Shown here: positions 1 to 11,117 of the stretch, piece by piece
Numbering within the stretch: position 1 is the stretch's first letter
Layout: each line of letters starts with the position of its first letter
DNA from: Larix kaempferi
Lineage: Eukaryota; Streptophyta; Pinopsida; Pinales; Pinaceae
Length of the DNA stretch: 64,000 nucleotides
Assembly: GCA_027924585.1 (NCBI GenBank)
Contig: BSBM01000917.1
Location: forward strand, 9,911,501 to 9,975,500
Direction: 5' to 3'
Made by a program: the position numbers and the translations under genes
The notes under the pieces: generated by a model
Databases searched by the model: none
What the model saw: the letters and a program-made list of their open reading frames with translations, nothing else
Told to the model about the DNA's origin: nothing

Positions 1-2091
1 GTCGTTATGACGTAGAATGTGCATACTTTGTTGATTCCATTTATAAAATAAAACACATTTTCTAAAAAGTCCTATTTTTTAAGAAATCATGTAAACCTTC
101 TAGAAGCTGTGATTTTAAAAAACGGGGGAAGTAAGCTTTTCTTATTTCAAAACGCATGCGCAAACAATAGAAAGTAATTATGACGTAGAATGTGCATACT
201 TTGTTGATTCCATTTATGAAATAAAACACATTTTCTAAAAACTCGTGTTTTTTAAGAAATCATGTAAACCTTCTAGAAGCTGTGATTTTAAAAAACGGGG
301 GAAGTAAGCTTTTCTTATTTCCGGACGCATGCGCAAACTATAGAAAGTCGTTATGACGTAAAATGTGCATACTTTGTAGATTCCATTTATGAAATAAAAC
401 ACATTTTCTAAAAACTCGTGTTTTTTGCGAAATCATGTAAACCTTCTAGAAGCTGTGATTTTAAAAAACGGTGTAAGAAAGTTTTTCTTATTTCCGGACG
501 CATGCGCAAACTATAGAAAGTCGTTATGACGTAGAATGTGCATACTTTGTTGATTCCATTTATGAAATAAAACACATTTTCTAAAAACTCGTGTTTTTTA
601 AGAAATCATGAAAACCTTCTAGAAGCTGTGATTTTAATAAACGGGGGAAGTAAGCTTTTCTTATTTCCAAACGCATGCGCAAACTATAGAAACTCCTTAT
701 GACGTAGAATGTGCATACTTTGTTGATTCCATTTATGAAATAAAACACATTTTCTCAAAACTCATGTTTTTTAAGAAATCATGTAAACCTTCTAGAAGCT
801 GTGATTTTAAAAAATGGGGGAAGTAAGCTTTTCTTATTTCCGGACACATGCGCAAACTATAGAAAGTCGTTATGACGTAGAATGTGCATACTTTGTAGAT
901 TCCATTTATGAAATAAAACACATTTTCTAAAAACTCGGGTTTTTTACAAAATCATGTAAACCTTCTAGAAGCTGTGATTTTAAAAAACGGTGGAAGTAAG
1001 CTTTTCTTATTTCCGGACGCATGCGCAAACTATAGAAAGTCGTTATGACTTAGAATGTGCATACTTTGTAGATTCCATTTATGAAATAAAGCACATTTTC
1101 TAAAAACTCGTGTTTTTTACGAAATCATGTAAACCTTCTAGAAGCTGTGATTTTAAAAAACGGTGGAAGTAAGCTTTTCTTATTTCCGGACGCATGCGCA
1201 AACTATAGAAAGTCGTTATGACTTAGAATGTGCATACTTTGTAGATTCCATTTATGAAATAAAACACATTTTCTAAAAACTCGTGTTTTTTAAGAAATCA
1301 TATAAACCCTCTAGAAGCTGTGATTTTAAAAAACGGTGGAAGTAAGCTTTTCTTATTTCCGGACGCATGCGCAAACTATAGAAAGTCGTTATGACATAGA
1401 ATGTGCATACTTTGTTGATAACATTTATGAAATAAAACACATTTTCTAAAAACTCGTGTTTTTTAAGAAATCATCTAAACCTTCTAGAAGCTGTGATTTA
1501 AAAAAACGGGGGAAGTAAGCTTTTCTTATTTCGAAACGCATGCACAAACTATAGAAATTCGTTATGATGTAGAATGTGCATACTTTGTTGATTCCATTTA
1601 TGAAATAAAACACATTTTCTAAAAACTCGTGTTTTTTACAAAATCATGTAAACCTTCTAGAAGCTATGATTTTAAAAAACGGTGGAAGTAAGCTTTTCTT
1701 ATTTCCGGACGCATGCGCAAACTATAGAAAGTCGTTATGACTTAGAATGTGCATACTTTGTAGATTCCATTTATGAAATAAAGCACATTTTCTAAAAACT
1801 CGTGTTTTTTACGAAATCATGTAAACCTTCTAGAAGCTGTGATTTTAAAAAACGATGGAAGTAAGCTTTTCTTATTTCCGGACGCATGCACAAACTATAG
1901 AAAGTCGTTATGGCGTAGAATGTGCATACTTCGTAGATTCCATTTATGAAATAAAACACATTTTCTAAAAACTCGGGTTTTTTACAAAATCATGTAAACC
2001 TTCTAGAAGCTGTGATTTTAAAAAACGGTGGAAGTAAGCTTTTCTTATTTCCGGACGCATGCGCAAACAATAGAAAGTCATTATGACGTAG
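1..2091. repeat. Left-edge satellite segment repeated at 61.4-63.2 kb
   Basis: About twelve monomers. From the window start to about 1.9 kb the order of diagnostic variants matches 61.41-63.23 kb: the ttcaaaacgc variant near 147 and 61557, gacgtaaaatg near 354 and 61767, a TTTTTTGCG variant near 423 and 61834, ATCATGAAAACC near 605 and 62017, and a ttcgaaacgc copy near 1530 and 62941. Agreement is close in the first 1 kb and looser afterwards. The stretch from 1531 also matches 45647 onward. It holds nothing but monomers. Confidence 0.8.
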
Positions 2092-2120
2092 AATGTGCAT
2101 ACTTTGTAGATTCCATTTAT

Positions 2121-3331
2121 GAAATAAAACACATTTTCTAAAAACTCGTGTTTTTTACGTAATCATGTAAACCTTCTAGAAGCTGTGATTTTAAAAAACG
2201 GTGGAAGTAAGCTTTTCTTATTTCCGGCCGCATGCGCAAACTATAGAAAGTCGTTATGACGTAGAATGTGCATACTTTCTTCATTCCATTTATGAAATAA
2301 AACACATTTTCTAAAAAATCGTGTTTTTTAAGAAATCATGTAAACCTTCTAGAAGCTGTGATTTTAAAAAACGGGGGAAGTAAGCTTTTCTTATTTCCAA
2401 ACGAATGCGCAAACTATAGAAAGTCGTTATGACGTAGAATGTGCATACTTTGTTGATTCCATTTATGAAATAAAACACATTTTCTAAAAACTCGTGTTTT
2501 TTAAGAAATCATGTAAACCTTCTAGAAGCTATGATTTTAAAAAACGTGGGATGTAAGCTTTTCTTATTTCCAAACGCATGTGCAAACTATAGAAATTCGT
2601 TATGACGTAGAATGTGCATACTTTGTTGATTCCCTTTATGAAATAAAACACATTTTCTAAAAACTCGTGTTTTTTAAGAAATCATGTAAACCTTCTAGGA
2701 GCTGTGATTTTAAAAAACGGGGGATGTAAGCTTTTCTTATTTCCAAACACATCCGCAAACTATAGAAAGTCGTTATGACTTAGAATGTGCACACTTTGTT
2801 GATTGCATTTATAAAATAAAACACATATTCTCAAAACTCGTGTTTTTTAAGAAATCATGTAAACCTTCTAGAAGCTGTGATTTTAAAAAATGGGGGAAGT
2901 AAGCTTTTCGTATTTCCGGACGCATGCACAAACTATAGAAAGTCGTTATGATGTAGAATGTGCATACGTTGTAGATTCCATTTATGAAATAAAACACATT
3001 TTCTAAAAACTCGTGTTTTTTAAGAAATCATGTAAACCTTCTAGAAGCTGTGATTTTAAAAAATGGGGGACGTAAGCTTTTCTTATTTCTGGACGCATGC
3101 ACAAACTATAGAAAGTCGTTATGATGTAGAATGTGCATACTTTGTAGATTCCATTTATGAAATAAAACACATTTTCTAAAAACTCGTGTTTTTTAAGAAA
3201 TCATGTAAACGTTCTAGGAGCTGTGATTTTAAAAAATGGGGGAAGTAAGCTTTTCTTATTTTCAAACGCATGCGCAAACTATAGAAAGTCGTTATGACGT
3301 AGAATGTGCATACTTTGTTGATTCCATTTAA
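2121..3331. repeat. 1,211-bp (7-monomer) tandem duplication, copy a
   Basis: Pairs with 3332-4542 at a constant offset of 1,211 = 7 x 173. Identity begins after the mismatch at 2120 versus 3331 and persists to 3368 versus 4579, so the join lies within about 37 bp. The two copies differ at several places: actttcttcat against actttgttcat near 2276, acgtggg against acgcggg near 2546, gattgcattt against gattccattt near 2803. It is therefore older than the 9-kb duplication that contains it. Confidence 0.9.
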
Positions 3332-4542
3332 GAAATAAAACACATTTTCTAAAAACTCGTGTTTTTTACGTAATCATGTAAACCTTCTAGAAGCTGTGAT
3401 TTTAAAAAACGGTGGAAGTAAGCTTTTCTTATTTCCGGCCGCATGCGCAAACTATAGAAAGTCGTTATGACGTAGAATGTGCATACTTTGTTCATTCCAT
3501 TTATGAAATAAAACACATTTTCTAAAAAATCGTGTTTTTTAAGAAATCATGTAAACCTTCTAGAAGCTGTGATTTTAAAAAACGGGGGAAGTAAGCTTTT
3601 CTTATTTCCAAACGAATGGGAAAACTGCATAAAGTCGTTATGACGTAGAATGTGCATACTTTGTTGATTCCATTTATGAAATAAAACACATTTTCTAAAA
3701 ACTCGTGTTTTTTAAGAAATCATGTAAACCTTCTAGAAGCTATGATTTTAAAAAACGCGGGATGTAAGCTTTTCTTATTTCCAAACGCATGTGCAAACTA
3801 TAGAAATTCGTTATGACGTAGAATGTGCATACTTTGTTGATTCCCTTTATGAAATAAAACACATTTTCTAAAAACTCGTGTTTTTTAAGAAATCATGTAA
3901 ACCTTCTAGGAGCTGTGATTTTAAAAAACGGGGGATGTAAGCTTTTCTTATTTCCAAACACATCCGCAAACTATAGAAAGTCGTTATGACTTAGAATGTG
4001 CACACTTTGTTGATTCCATTTATAAAATAAAACACATATTCTCAAAACTCGTGTTTTTTAAGAAATCATGTAAACCTTCTAGAAGCTGTGATTTTAAAAA
4101 ATGGGGGAAGTAAGCTTTTCGTATTTCCAGACGCATGCACAAACTATAGAAAGTCGTTATGATGTAGAATGTGCATACGTTGTAGATTCCATTTATGAAA
4201 TAAAACACATTTTCTAAAAACTCGTGTTTTTTAAGAAATCATGTAAACCTTCTAGAAGCTGTGATTTTAAAAAACGGGGGACGTAAGCTTTTCTTATTTC
4301 TGGACGCATGCACAAACTATAGAAAGTCGTTATGATGTAGAATGTGCATACTTTGTAGATTCCATTTATGAAATAAAACACATTTTCTAAAAACTCGTGT
4401 TTTTTAAGAAATCATGTAAACTTTCTAGGAGCTGTGATTTTAAAAAATGGGGGAAGTAAGCTTTTCTTATTTTCAAACGCATGCGCAAACTATAGAAAGT
4501 CGTTATGACGTAGAATGTGCATACTTTGTTGATTCCATTTAA
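3332..4542. repeat. 1,211-bp (7-monomer) tandem duplication, copy b
   Basis: Second member of the nested 7-monomer pair. It carries a distinctive monomer with aatgggaaaactgcataaag (near 3614) where copy a has the normal caaactatag; the same marker reappears near 12611 and, slightly changed, near 24550, which links this block to those regions. Confidence 0.9.
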
Positions 4543-7500
4543 GAAATAAAACACATTTTCTAAAAACTCGTGTTTTTTATGAAATCATGTAAACCTTCTA
4601 GAAGCTGTGATTTTAAAAAACGGGGGAAGTCAGCTTTTCTTATTACCAAACGCATGTGCAAACTATAGAAATTCGTTATGACGTAGAATGTGCATACTCT
4701 GTAGATTCCATTTATGAAATAAAACACATTTTCTAAAAACTCTTGTTTTTTAAGAAATCATGTAAACCTTCTAGAAGCTGTGATTTTAAAAATCGGTGGA
4801 AGTAAGCTTTTCTTATTTCCGGACGAATGAGCAAACTATAGAAAGTCATTATGACGTAGAATGTGCATACTTTGTAGATTCCATTTATTAAATAAAACAA
4901 ATTTTCTAAAAACTTGTGTTTTTTAAGAAATCATGTAAACCTTCTAGAAGCTGTGATTTTAAAAAACGGGGGAAGTAAGCTTTTCTTATTTCCAAACACA
5001 AGCGCAAAGTATAGAAAGTCGTTATGACGTAGAATGTGCATACTTTTTTGATTCCATTTTTGAAATAAAACACATTTTCTAAAAACTCGTGTTTTTTAAT
5101 AAATCATGTAAACCTTCTAGAAGCTGTGATTTTAAAAAACAGAGGAAGTAAGATTTTCTTATTTCCAAACGCATGCGCAAATTATAGAAAGTCGTTATGA
5201 CGTAGAATGTGCATACTTTGTTGATTCCATTTATTTAATAAAACACATTTTCTAAAAACTCGTGTTTTTTAAGAAATCATTTAAACCTTCTAGAAGCTGT
5301 GATTTAAAAAACGGGGGAAGTAAGCTTTTCTTATTTCCAAAATCATGCGCAAACTATAGAAAGTCGTTATGACGTAGAATGTGCATACTTTGCAGATTCC
5401 ATTTATGAAATAAAACACATTTTCTAAAAACTTGTTTTTTTTACGAAATCATGTAAACCTTCTAGAAGCTGTGATTTTAAAAAAAGGTGGAAGTAACCTT
5501 TTCTTATTTCTAGACGCATGCGCAAACTATAGAAAGTCGTTATGACGTAGAATGTGCACACTTTGTTAATTCCATTTATGAAATAAAAAAACATTTTCTA
5601 AAAACTCGTGTTTTTTAAGATATCATGTAAACTTTCTACAAGCTGTGATTTTAAAAAACGGAGGAAGTAAGCTTTTCTTATTTCCAAACGCAAGCGCAAA
5701 CTATAGAAAGTCGTTATGATGTAGAATGTGCATACTTTGTTGATTCCATTTATGAAATAAAACACATTTTCTAAAAACTTGTGTTTTTTATGAAATCATG
5801 TAAACCTTCTTGAAGCTGTGATTTTAAAAAACAGGGGAAGTAAGCTTTTCTTATTTCCAAACGCATGCGACAACTATAGAAAGTCGTTATGACATAGAAT
5901 GTGCATACTTTGTAGATTCCATTTATGAAATAAAACACATTTTCTAAAAACTCGTGTTTTTTACGAAATTATGTAAACCTTCTAGAAGCTGTGATTTTAA
6001 AAAACGGGGGAAGTAAGCTTTTCTTATTTCCGGACGCATGCGCAAAACTATAGAAAGTCGTTATGACGTAGAATGTGCATACTTTGTAGATTCCATTTAT
6101 GAAATAGAACACATTTTCTAAAAACTCGTGTTTTTTACAAAATTATGTAAACCTTCTAGAAGCTGTGATTTTAAAAAACGGGGGAAGTAAGCTTTTCTTA
6201 TTTCCAAACGCATGCGCAAACTATAGAAAGTCGTTATGATGTAGAATGTGCATACTTTGTTGATTCCATTTATGAAGTAAAACACATTTTCTAAAAACTC
6301 GTGTTTTTTAAGAAATCATGTAAACCTTCTAGAACCTGTGATTTTAAAAAACGGGGGAAGTAAGCTTTTCTTATTTCCAAACGCATGCGAAAACTATAGA
6401 AAGTCGTTATGACGTAGAATGTGCATACTTTTTTTATTCCATTTATTTAATAAAACACATTTTCTAAAAACTCGTGTTTTTTAAGAAATCATGTAAACCT
6501 TCTAGAGGCTGTGATTTTAAAAAACGGTGGAAGTAAGCTTTTCTTATTTCCAGACGCATGTGCAAACTATAGAAAGTCGTTATGACGTAGAATGTGTATA
6601 CTTTGATGATTCCTTTTATGAAATAAGACTCATTTTCTATAAACTCGTGTTTTTTACGAAATTATGTAAACCTTCTAGAAGCTGTGATTTTAAAAAAAGG
6701 TGGAAGTAAGCTTTTCTTATTTCTAGACGCATGCGCAAACTATAGAAAGTCGTTATGACGTAGAATGTGCATACTTTGTTGATTCCATTTATTAAATAAA
6801 ACACATTTTCTAAAAACTCGTGTTTTTTAAGAAATCATTTAAACCTTCTAGAAGCTGTGATTTTAAAAAACGGAGGAAGTAAGCTTTTCTTATTTCCAAA
6901 CGCAAGCGCAAACTATAGAAATTCGTTATGATGTAGAATGTGCATACTTTGTTGATTCCATTTATGAAATAAAACACATTTTCTAAAAACTTGTGTTTTT
7001 TACGAAATCATGTAAACCTTCTTGAAGTTGTGATTTTAAAAAACGGGGGAAGTATGCTTTTCTTATTTCCAAACGCATGCGCAAACTATAGAAAGTCGTT
7101 ATGATGTAGAATGTGCATACTTTGTAGATTCCATTTATGAAATAAAACACATTTTCTAAAAACTTGTGTTTTTTACGAAATCATGTAAACCTTCTAGAAG
7201 CTGTGATTTTAAAAAACGGGGGAAGTAAGCGTTTCTTATTTCCGGACGCATGCGCAAACTATAGAAAGTCGTTATGACGTAGAATGTGCATACTTTGTAG
7301 ATTCCATTTATGTAATAAAACACATTTTCTAAAAACTCGTATTTTTTACGAAATCATGTAAACCTTTTATAAGATGTGATTTTAAAAAACGGTGGAAGTA
7401 AGCTTTTCTTATTTCCGGACGAATGCGGAAACTATAGAAAGTAGTTATGACGTAGAATGTGCATACTTTGTTGATTCCATTGATGAAATAAAACACATTT

Positions 7501-8090
7501 TCTAAAAACTCATTTTTTTTACGAAATTATGTAAACCGTCTAGAAGCTGTGATTTTAAAAAATGGTGGAAGTAAGCTTTTCTTATTTCCGGACGCATGCG
7601 CAAACTATAGAAAGTCGTTATGATGTAGAATGTTCATACTTTGTTGATTCCATTTATGAAATAAAACACATTTTCTAAAAACTCGTGTTTTTTAAGAAAT
7701 CATGTAAACCCTCTAGAAGCTGTGATTTTAAAAAACGGGGGAAGTAAGAATTTCTTATTTCCAAACGCAAGCACAAACTATAGAAAGTCGTTATGACGTA
7801 GAATGTGCATACTTTGTTGATTCCATTTATGAAATAAAACACATTTTCTAAAAACTCGTGTTTTTTATGAAATCATGTAAACCTTCTAGAAGCTGTGATT
7901 TTAAAAAACGGTGGAAGTAAGCTTTTCTTATTTCCGGATGAATGCGCAAACTATAGAAAGTCGTTATGACGTAGAATGTGCATACTTTGTTGATTCCATT
8001 TAGGAAATAAAACACATTTTCTAAAAACTCGTGTTTTTTAAGAAGTCATGTAAACCTTCTAGAAGTTGTGATTTTAAAAAACGGTGGAAG

Positions 8091-8285
8091 TAAGCTTTTC
8101 TTTTTCCGGACGCATGCGCAAACTATAGAAAGTCGTTATGACGTAGAATGTGCATACTTTGATGATTCCTTTTATGAAATAAAACTCATTTTCTAAAAAC
8201 TCGTGTTTTTTAAGAAATCATGTAAACCTTCTAGAATCTGTGATTTTAAAAAACGGTGGAAGTAAGCTTTTCATTTTTCCAAACG
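8091..8285. repeat. Recurrent 195-bp 'gatgattcc' module (first of nine copies)
   Basis: A distinctive monomer subtype flanked by T-rich length variants: ttttctttttccggac (two bases shorter than normal), then gatgattccttttatg and aaactcatt, then aatctgtg, then a T-run before ccaaacgc. The same module occurs at 10341-10535, 17088-17282, 19338-19532, 29023-29217, 30405-30599, 37231-37425, 45287-45481 and 50129-50323. Half modules lacking the right side occur near 38716. Simpler gatgattcc monomers without the short flanks lie near 6603, 9891, 15600, 18889, 26671, 35745 and 43801. The module is the best single tracer of block movement in this array. Confidence 0.85.
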
Positions 8286-8311
8286 CATGCGCAAACTATA
8301 GAAAGTCGTTA

Positions 8312-8318
8312 TGACGTA
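8312..8318 (+). promoter_or_regulatory. TGACGTA, CRE/ATF half-site-like (one per monomer)
   Basis: TGACGTA resembles the CREB/ATF half site TGACG. Variants are mostly CpG transitions: TGATGTA (for example 2949-2955) and TGACATA (for example 1392-1398), with TGACTTA in some blocks. Seven bases are weak evidence for factor binding; the element is listed because it recurs hundreds of times at fixed spacing. Confidence 0.25.
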
Positions 8319-8350
8319 GAATGTGCATACTTTGTTGATTCCATTTATGA

Positions 8351-8356
8351 AATAAA
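8351..8356 (+). promoter_or_regulatory. AATAAA hexamer (one per monomer, + strand)
   Basis: The canonical poly(A) hexamer AATAAA occurs in nearly every monomer on the + strand. If the + strand were transcribed, transcripts would meet a potential processing signal every 173 bp. A GT-rich downstream element is only loosely suggested by the following cgtgtttttt. It may be chance in AT-rich DNA. Confidence 0.2.
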
Positions 8357-8400
8357 ACACATTTTCTAAAAACTCGTGTTTTTTAAGAAATCATGTAAAC

Positions 8401-8410
8401 CTTCTAGAAG
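8401..8410. promoter_or_regulatory. CTTCTAGAAG palindrome, HSF-type inverted pair (one per monomer)
   Basis: The 10-bp perfect palindrome CTTCTAGAAG fits nTTCnnGAAn, the two-pentamer core of a heat-shock element. It is present in most monomers; the commonest departures are TTCTAGGAG (near 2694), TTCTTGAAG (near 5808) and flanking changes that leave TTCTAGAA intact. A third pentamer, which high-affinity HSF trimer binding normally needs, is not evident on either side. Family knowledge: HSF1 drives stress transcription of human satellite III. Binding here is inference only. Confidence 0.4.
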
Positions 8411-8455
8411 CTGTGATTTTAAAAAACGGGGGAAGTAAGCTTTTCTTATTTCTGG

Positions 8456-8466
8456 ACGCATGCGCA
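8456..8466. promoter_or_regulatory. ACGCATGCGCA motif, NRF1-like (one per monomer)
   Basis: ACGCATGCGCA contains the palindrome CGCATGCG and matches most of the NRF1 consensus YGCGCAYGCGCR, differing at its first bases. It holds two CpGs. Many monomers carry transition variants: ACACATGCGC (near 845), CGCATGCAC (near 2921) and CGCATGTGC (near 2575). NRF1 binding is known to be blocked by CpG methylation, so function would depend on methylation state. The motif is real; the factor assignment is inference. Confidence 0.35.
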
Positions 8467-8905
8467 AACTATAGAAAGTCGTTATGACGTAGAATGTGCA
8501 TACTTTGTAGATTCCATTTATGAAATAAAACACATTTTCTAAAAACTCATGTTTTTTAAGAAATCATGTAAACCTTCTAGAAGCTGTGATTTTAAAAAAC
8601 GGGGGAAGTAAGCTTTTCTTATTTCCGGACGCATGCGCAAACTATAGAAAGTCGTTATGACATAGAATGTGCATACTTTGTAGATTCCATTTATGAAATA
8701 AAACACATTTTCTAAAAACTCGTGTTTTTTACGAAATCATGTAAACCTTCTAAAAGCTGTGATTTTAAAAAACGGGGGAAGTAAGCTTTTCTTATTTCCG
8801 GATGCATGCGCAAACTATAGAAAGTCGTTATGACGTAGAATGTGCATACTTTGTAGATTCCATTTATGAAATAAAACATATTTTCTAAAAACTCATGTTT
8901 TTTAC

Positions 8906-9620
8906 GAAATCATGTAAACCTTCTAGAAGTTGTGATTTTAAAAAACGGTGGAAGTAAGCTTTTCTTATTTCCGGACGAATGTGCAAACTATAGAAAGTCG
9001 TTATGACGTAGAATGTGCATACTTTGTTGATTCCATTTATGAAATAAAACACATTTTCTAAAAACTCATGTTTTTTAAGAAATCATGTAAACCTTCTAGA
9101 ATCTGCGATTTTAAAAAACAGGGGAGGTAAGCTTTTCTTATTTCCGAACGCATGCGCAAACTATAGAAAGTCGTTATGATGTAGAATGTGCATACTTTGT
9201 TGATTCCATTTATGAAAAAAAACACATTTTCTAAAAACTCATGTTTTTTAAGAAATCATGTAAACCTTCTAGAAGTTGTGATTTTAAAAAACGGTGGAAG
9301 TAAGCTTTTCTTATTTCCGGACGACTGTGCAAACTATAGAAAGTCGTTATGACGTAGAATGTGCATACTTTGTTGATTCCATTTATGAAATAAAACACAT
9401 TTTCTAAAAACTCATGTTTTTTAAGAAATCATGTAAACCTTCTAGAATCTGCGATTTTAAAAAACAGGGGAGGTAAGCTTTTCTTATTTCCGAACGCATG
9501 CGCAAACTATAGAAAGTCGTTATGATGTAGAATGTGCATACTTTGTTGATTCCATTTATGAAAAAAAACACATTTTCTAAAAACTCATGTTTTTTAAGAA
9601 ATCATGTAAACCTTCTAGAA
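8906..9620. repeat. 346-bp (2-monomer) tandem duplication, two copies
   Basis: Units 8906-9251 and 9252-9597, with identity running on to 9620. Markers shared at +346 are gaagttgtg (8926 and 9272), the ggacgaatgtgc type, and aatctgcg followed by caggggagg. The second unit has gactgtgc near 9325 where the first has gaatgtgc. The copy of this pair at 17903-18617 lacks that change, so the substitution postdates the 9-kb duplication. Confidence 0.88.
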
Positions 9621-11117
9621 CCTGTGATTTTAAAAAACGGGGGAAGTAAGCTTTTCTTATTTCCCAACGCATGCGCAAACTATAGAAAGTCGTTATGACG
9701 TAGAACGTGCATACTTTGTTGATTCCATTTATTTAATAAAACACATTTTCTAAAAACTCGTGTTTTTTAAGAAATCATGTAAACCTTCTAGAGGCTGTGA
9801 TTTTAAAAAACGGTGGAAGTAAGCTTTTCTTATTTCCAGACGCATGTGCAAACTATAGAAAGTCGTTATGACGTAGAATGTGGATACTTTGATGATTCCT
9901 TTTATGAAATAAAACTCATTTTCTAAAAACTCGTGTTTTTTACGAAATTATGTAAACCTTCTAGAAGCTGTGATTTTAAAAAATGGTGGAAGTAAGCTTT
10001 TTTCTTATTTCCGGACGCATGCGCAAACTATAGAAAGTCGTTATGATGTAGAATGTTCATACTTTGTTGATTCCATTTATGAAATAAAACACATTTTCTA
10101 AAAACTCGTGTTTTTTAAGAAATCATGTAAACCTTCTAGAAGCTGTGATTTTAAAAAACGGGGGAAGTAAGAATTTCTTATTTCCAAACGCAAGCGCAAA
10201 CTATAGAAATTCGTTATGACGTAGAATGTGCATACTTTGTTGATTCCATTTATGAAATAAAACACATTTTCTAAAAACTCGTGTTTTTTAAGAAGTCATG
10301 TAAACCTTCTAGAAGCTGTGATTTTAAAAAACGGTGGAAGTAAGCTTTTCTTTTTCCGGACGCATGCGCAAACTATAGAAAGTCGTTATGACGTAGAATT
10401 TGCATACTTTGATGATTCCTTTTATGAAATAAAACTCATTTTCTAAAAACTCGTGTTTTTTAAGAAATCATGTAAACCTTCTAGAATCTGTGATTTTAAA
10501 AAACGGTGGAAGTAAGCTTTTCTTTTTTCCAAACGCATGCGCAAACTATAGAAAGTCGTTATGACGTAGAATGTGCATACTTTGTTGATTCCATTTCTGA
10601 AATAAAACACATTTTCTAAAAACTCGTGTTTTTTAAGAAATCATATAAACCTTCTAGAAGCTGTGATTTTAAAAAATGGGGGAAGTAAGCTTTTCTTATT
10701 TCCGGACACATGCGCAAACTATAGAAAGTCGTTATGACGTAGAATGTGCATACTTTGTTGATTCCATTTATGAAAAAAAACACATTTTCTAAAAACTCAT
10801 GTTTTTTAGGAAATCATGTAAACCTTCTAGAAGCTGTGATTTTAAAAAATGGGGGATGTAAGCTATTCTTATTTCCGGACGCATGCGCAAACTATAGAAA
10901 GTCGTTATGACGTAGAATGTGCATACTTTGTTGATTCCATTTATGAAATAAAACACATTTTCTAAAAACTCGTGTTTTTTAAGAAATCATGTAAACCTTC
11001 TAGAAGCTGTGATTTTAAAAAACGGGGGAAGTATGCTATTCTTATTTCCAAACGCATGCGCAAACTATAGAAAGTCGTTATGACGTACAATGTGCATACT
11101 TTGTAGATTCCATTTAT

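Larger units (their letters stand above)
8305..8477. repeat. Reference monomer, near-consensus copy
   Basis: This 173-bp copy is close to the majority sequence and serves as a map for all others. Positions: TGACGTA 8312-8318, AATAAA 8351-8356, CTTCTAGAAG 8401-8410 (containing an XbaI TCTAGA at 8403-8408), TTTTAAAA 8417-8424, HindIII AAGCTT 8437-8442, ACGCATGCGCA 8456-8466 (containing an SphI GCATGC at 8458-8463). Composition is about 33% G+C by hand count. The three restriction sites recur in most monomers, so a digest of genomic DNA should give a 173-bp ladder. It departs from the usual ccgg or ccaa ahead of the last motif by reading ctgg. Confidence 0.9.
2092..11088. repeat. 8,997-bp tandem duplication, copy 1 (52 monomers)
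   Basis: Each base here pairs with the base 8,997 further on. I checked the offset at many markers (2101, 2809, 4020, 6527, 9791 and 10411) and it never changes, so there is no net insertion or deletion. 8,997 is 52 x 173 plus 1. Identity begins at 2092, just after a mismatch at 2091, and the copies diverge after 11110, so the exchange point lies in the 22 bp shared by 2092-2113, 11089-11110 and 20086-20107. Differences seen: 3064, 4030, 4129, 4422, 6597 and 9325. Unusual monomers inside include a +1 copy near 6044, a +2 copy near 9990 and 171-bp copies near 8100 and 10350. Confidence 0.95.

Noticed and set aside
733-921. Recurrent 62-codon minus-strand open frame (also 2809-2997, 4020-4208, 11806-11994, 13017-13205, 24953-25141, 62144-62332 and others)
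   Set aside because: The copies are the same satellite read in the same phase. Since 173 is not divisible by 3, the frame closes within about one monomer. No promoter, codon bias or known domain is present.
6527-6709. Plus-strand 60-codon frames (also 15524-15706, 20195-20425, 40609-40791, 42166-42348, 51674-51859)
   Set aside because: They are satellite read-through and several overlap minus-strand frames. They occur wherever a monomer has the atggaagt-type start created by ggtggaagt variants.
8417-8435. CENP-B box in the ttttaaaaaacggggg region
   Set aside because: The CGGG half and its upstream A are present, but the required TTCG half is replaced by attt. The reverse strand does not fit either.
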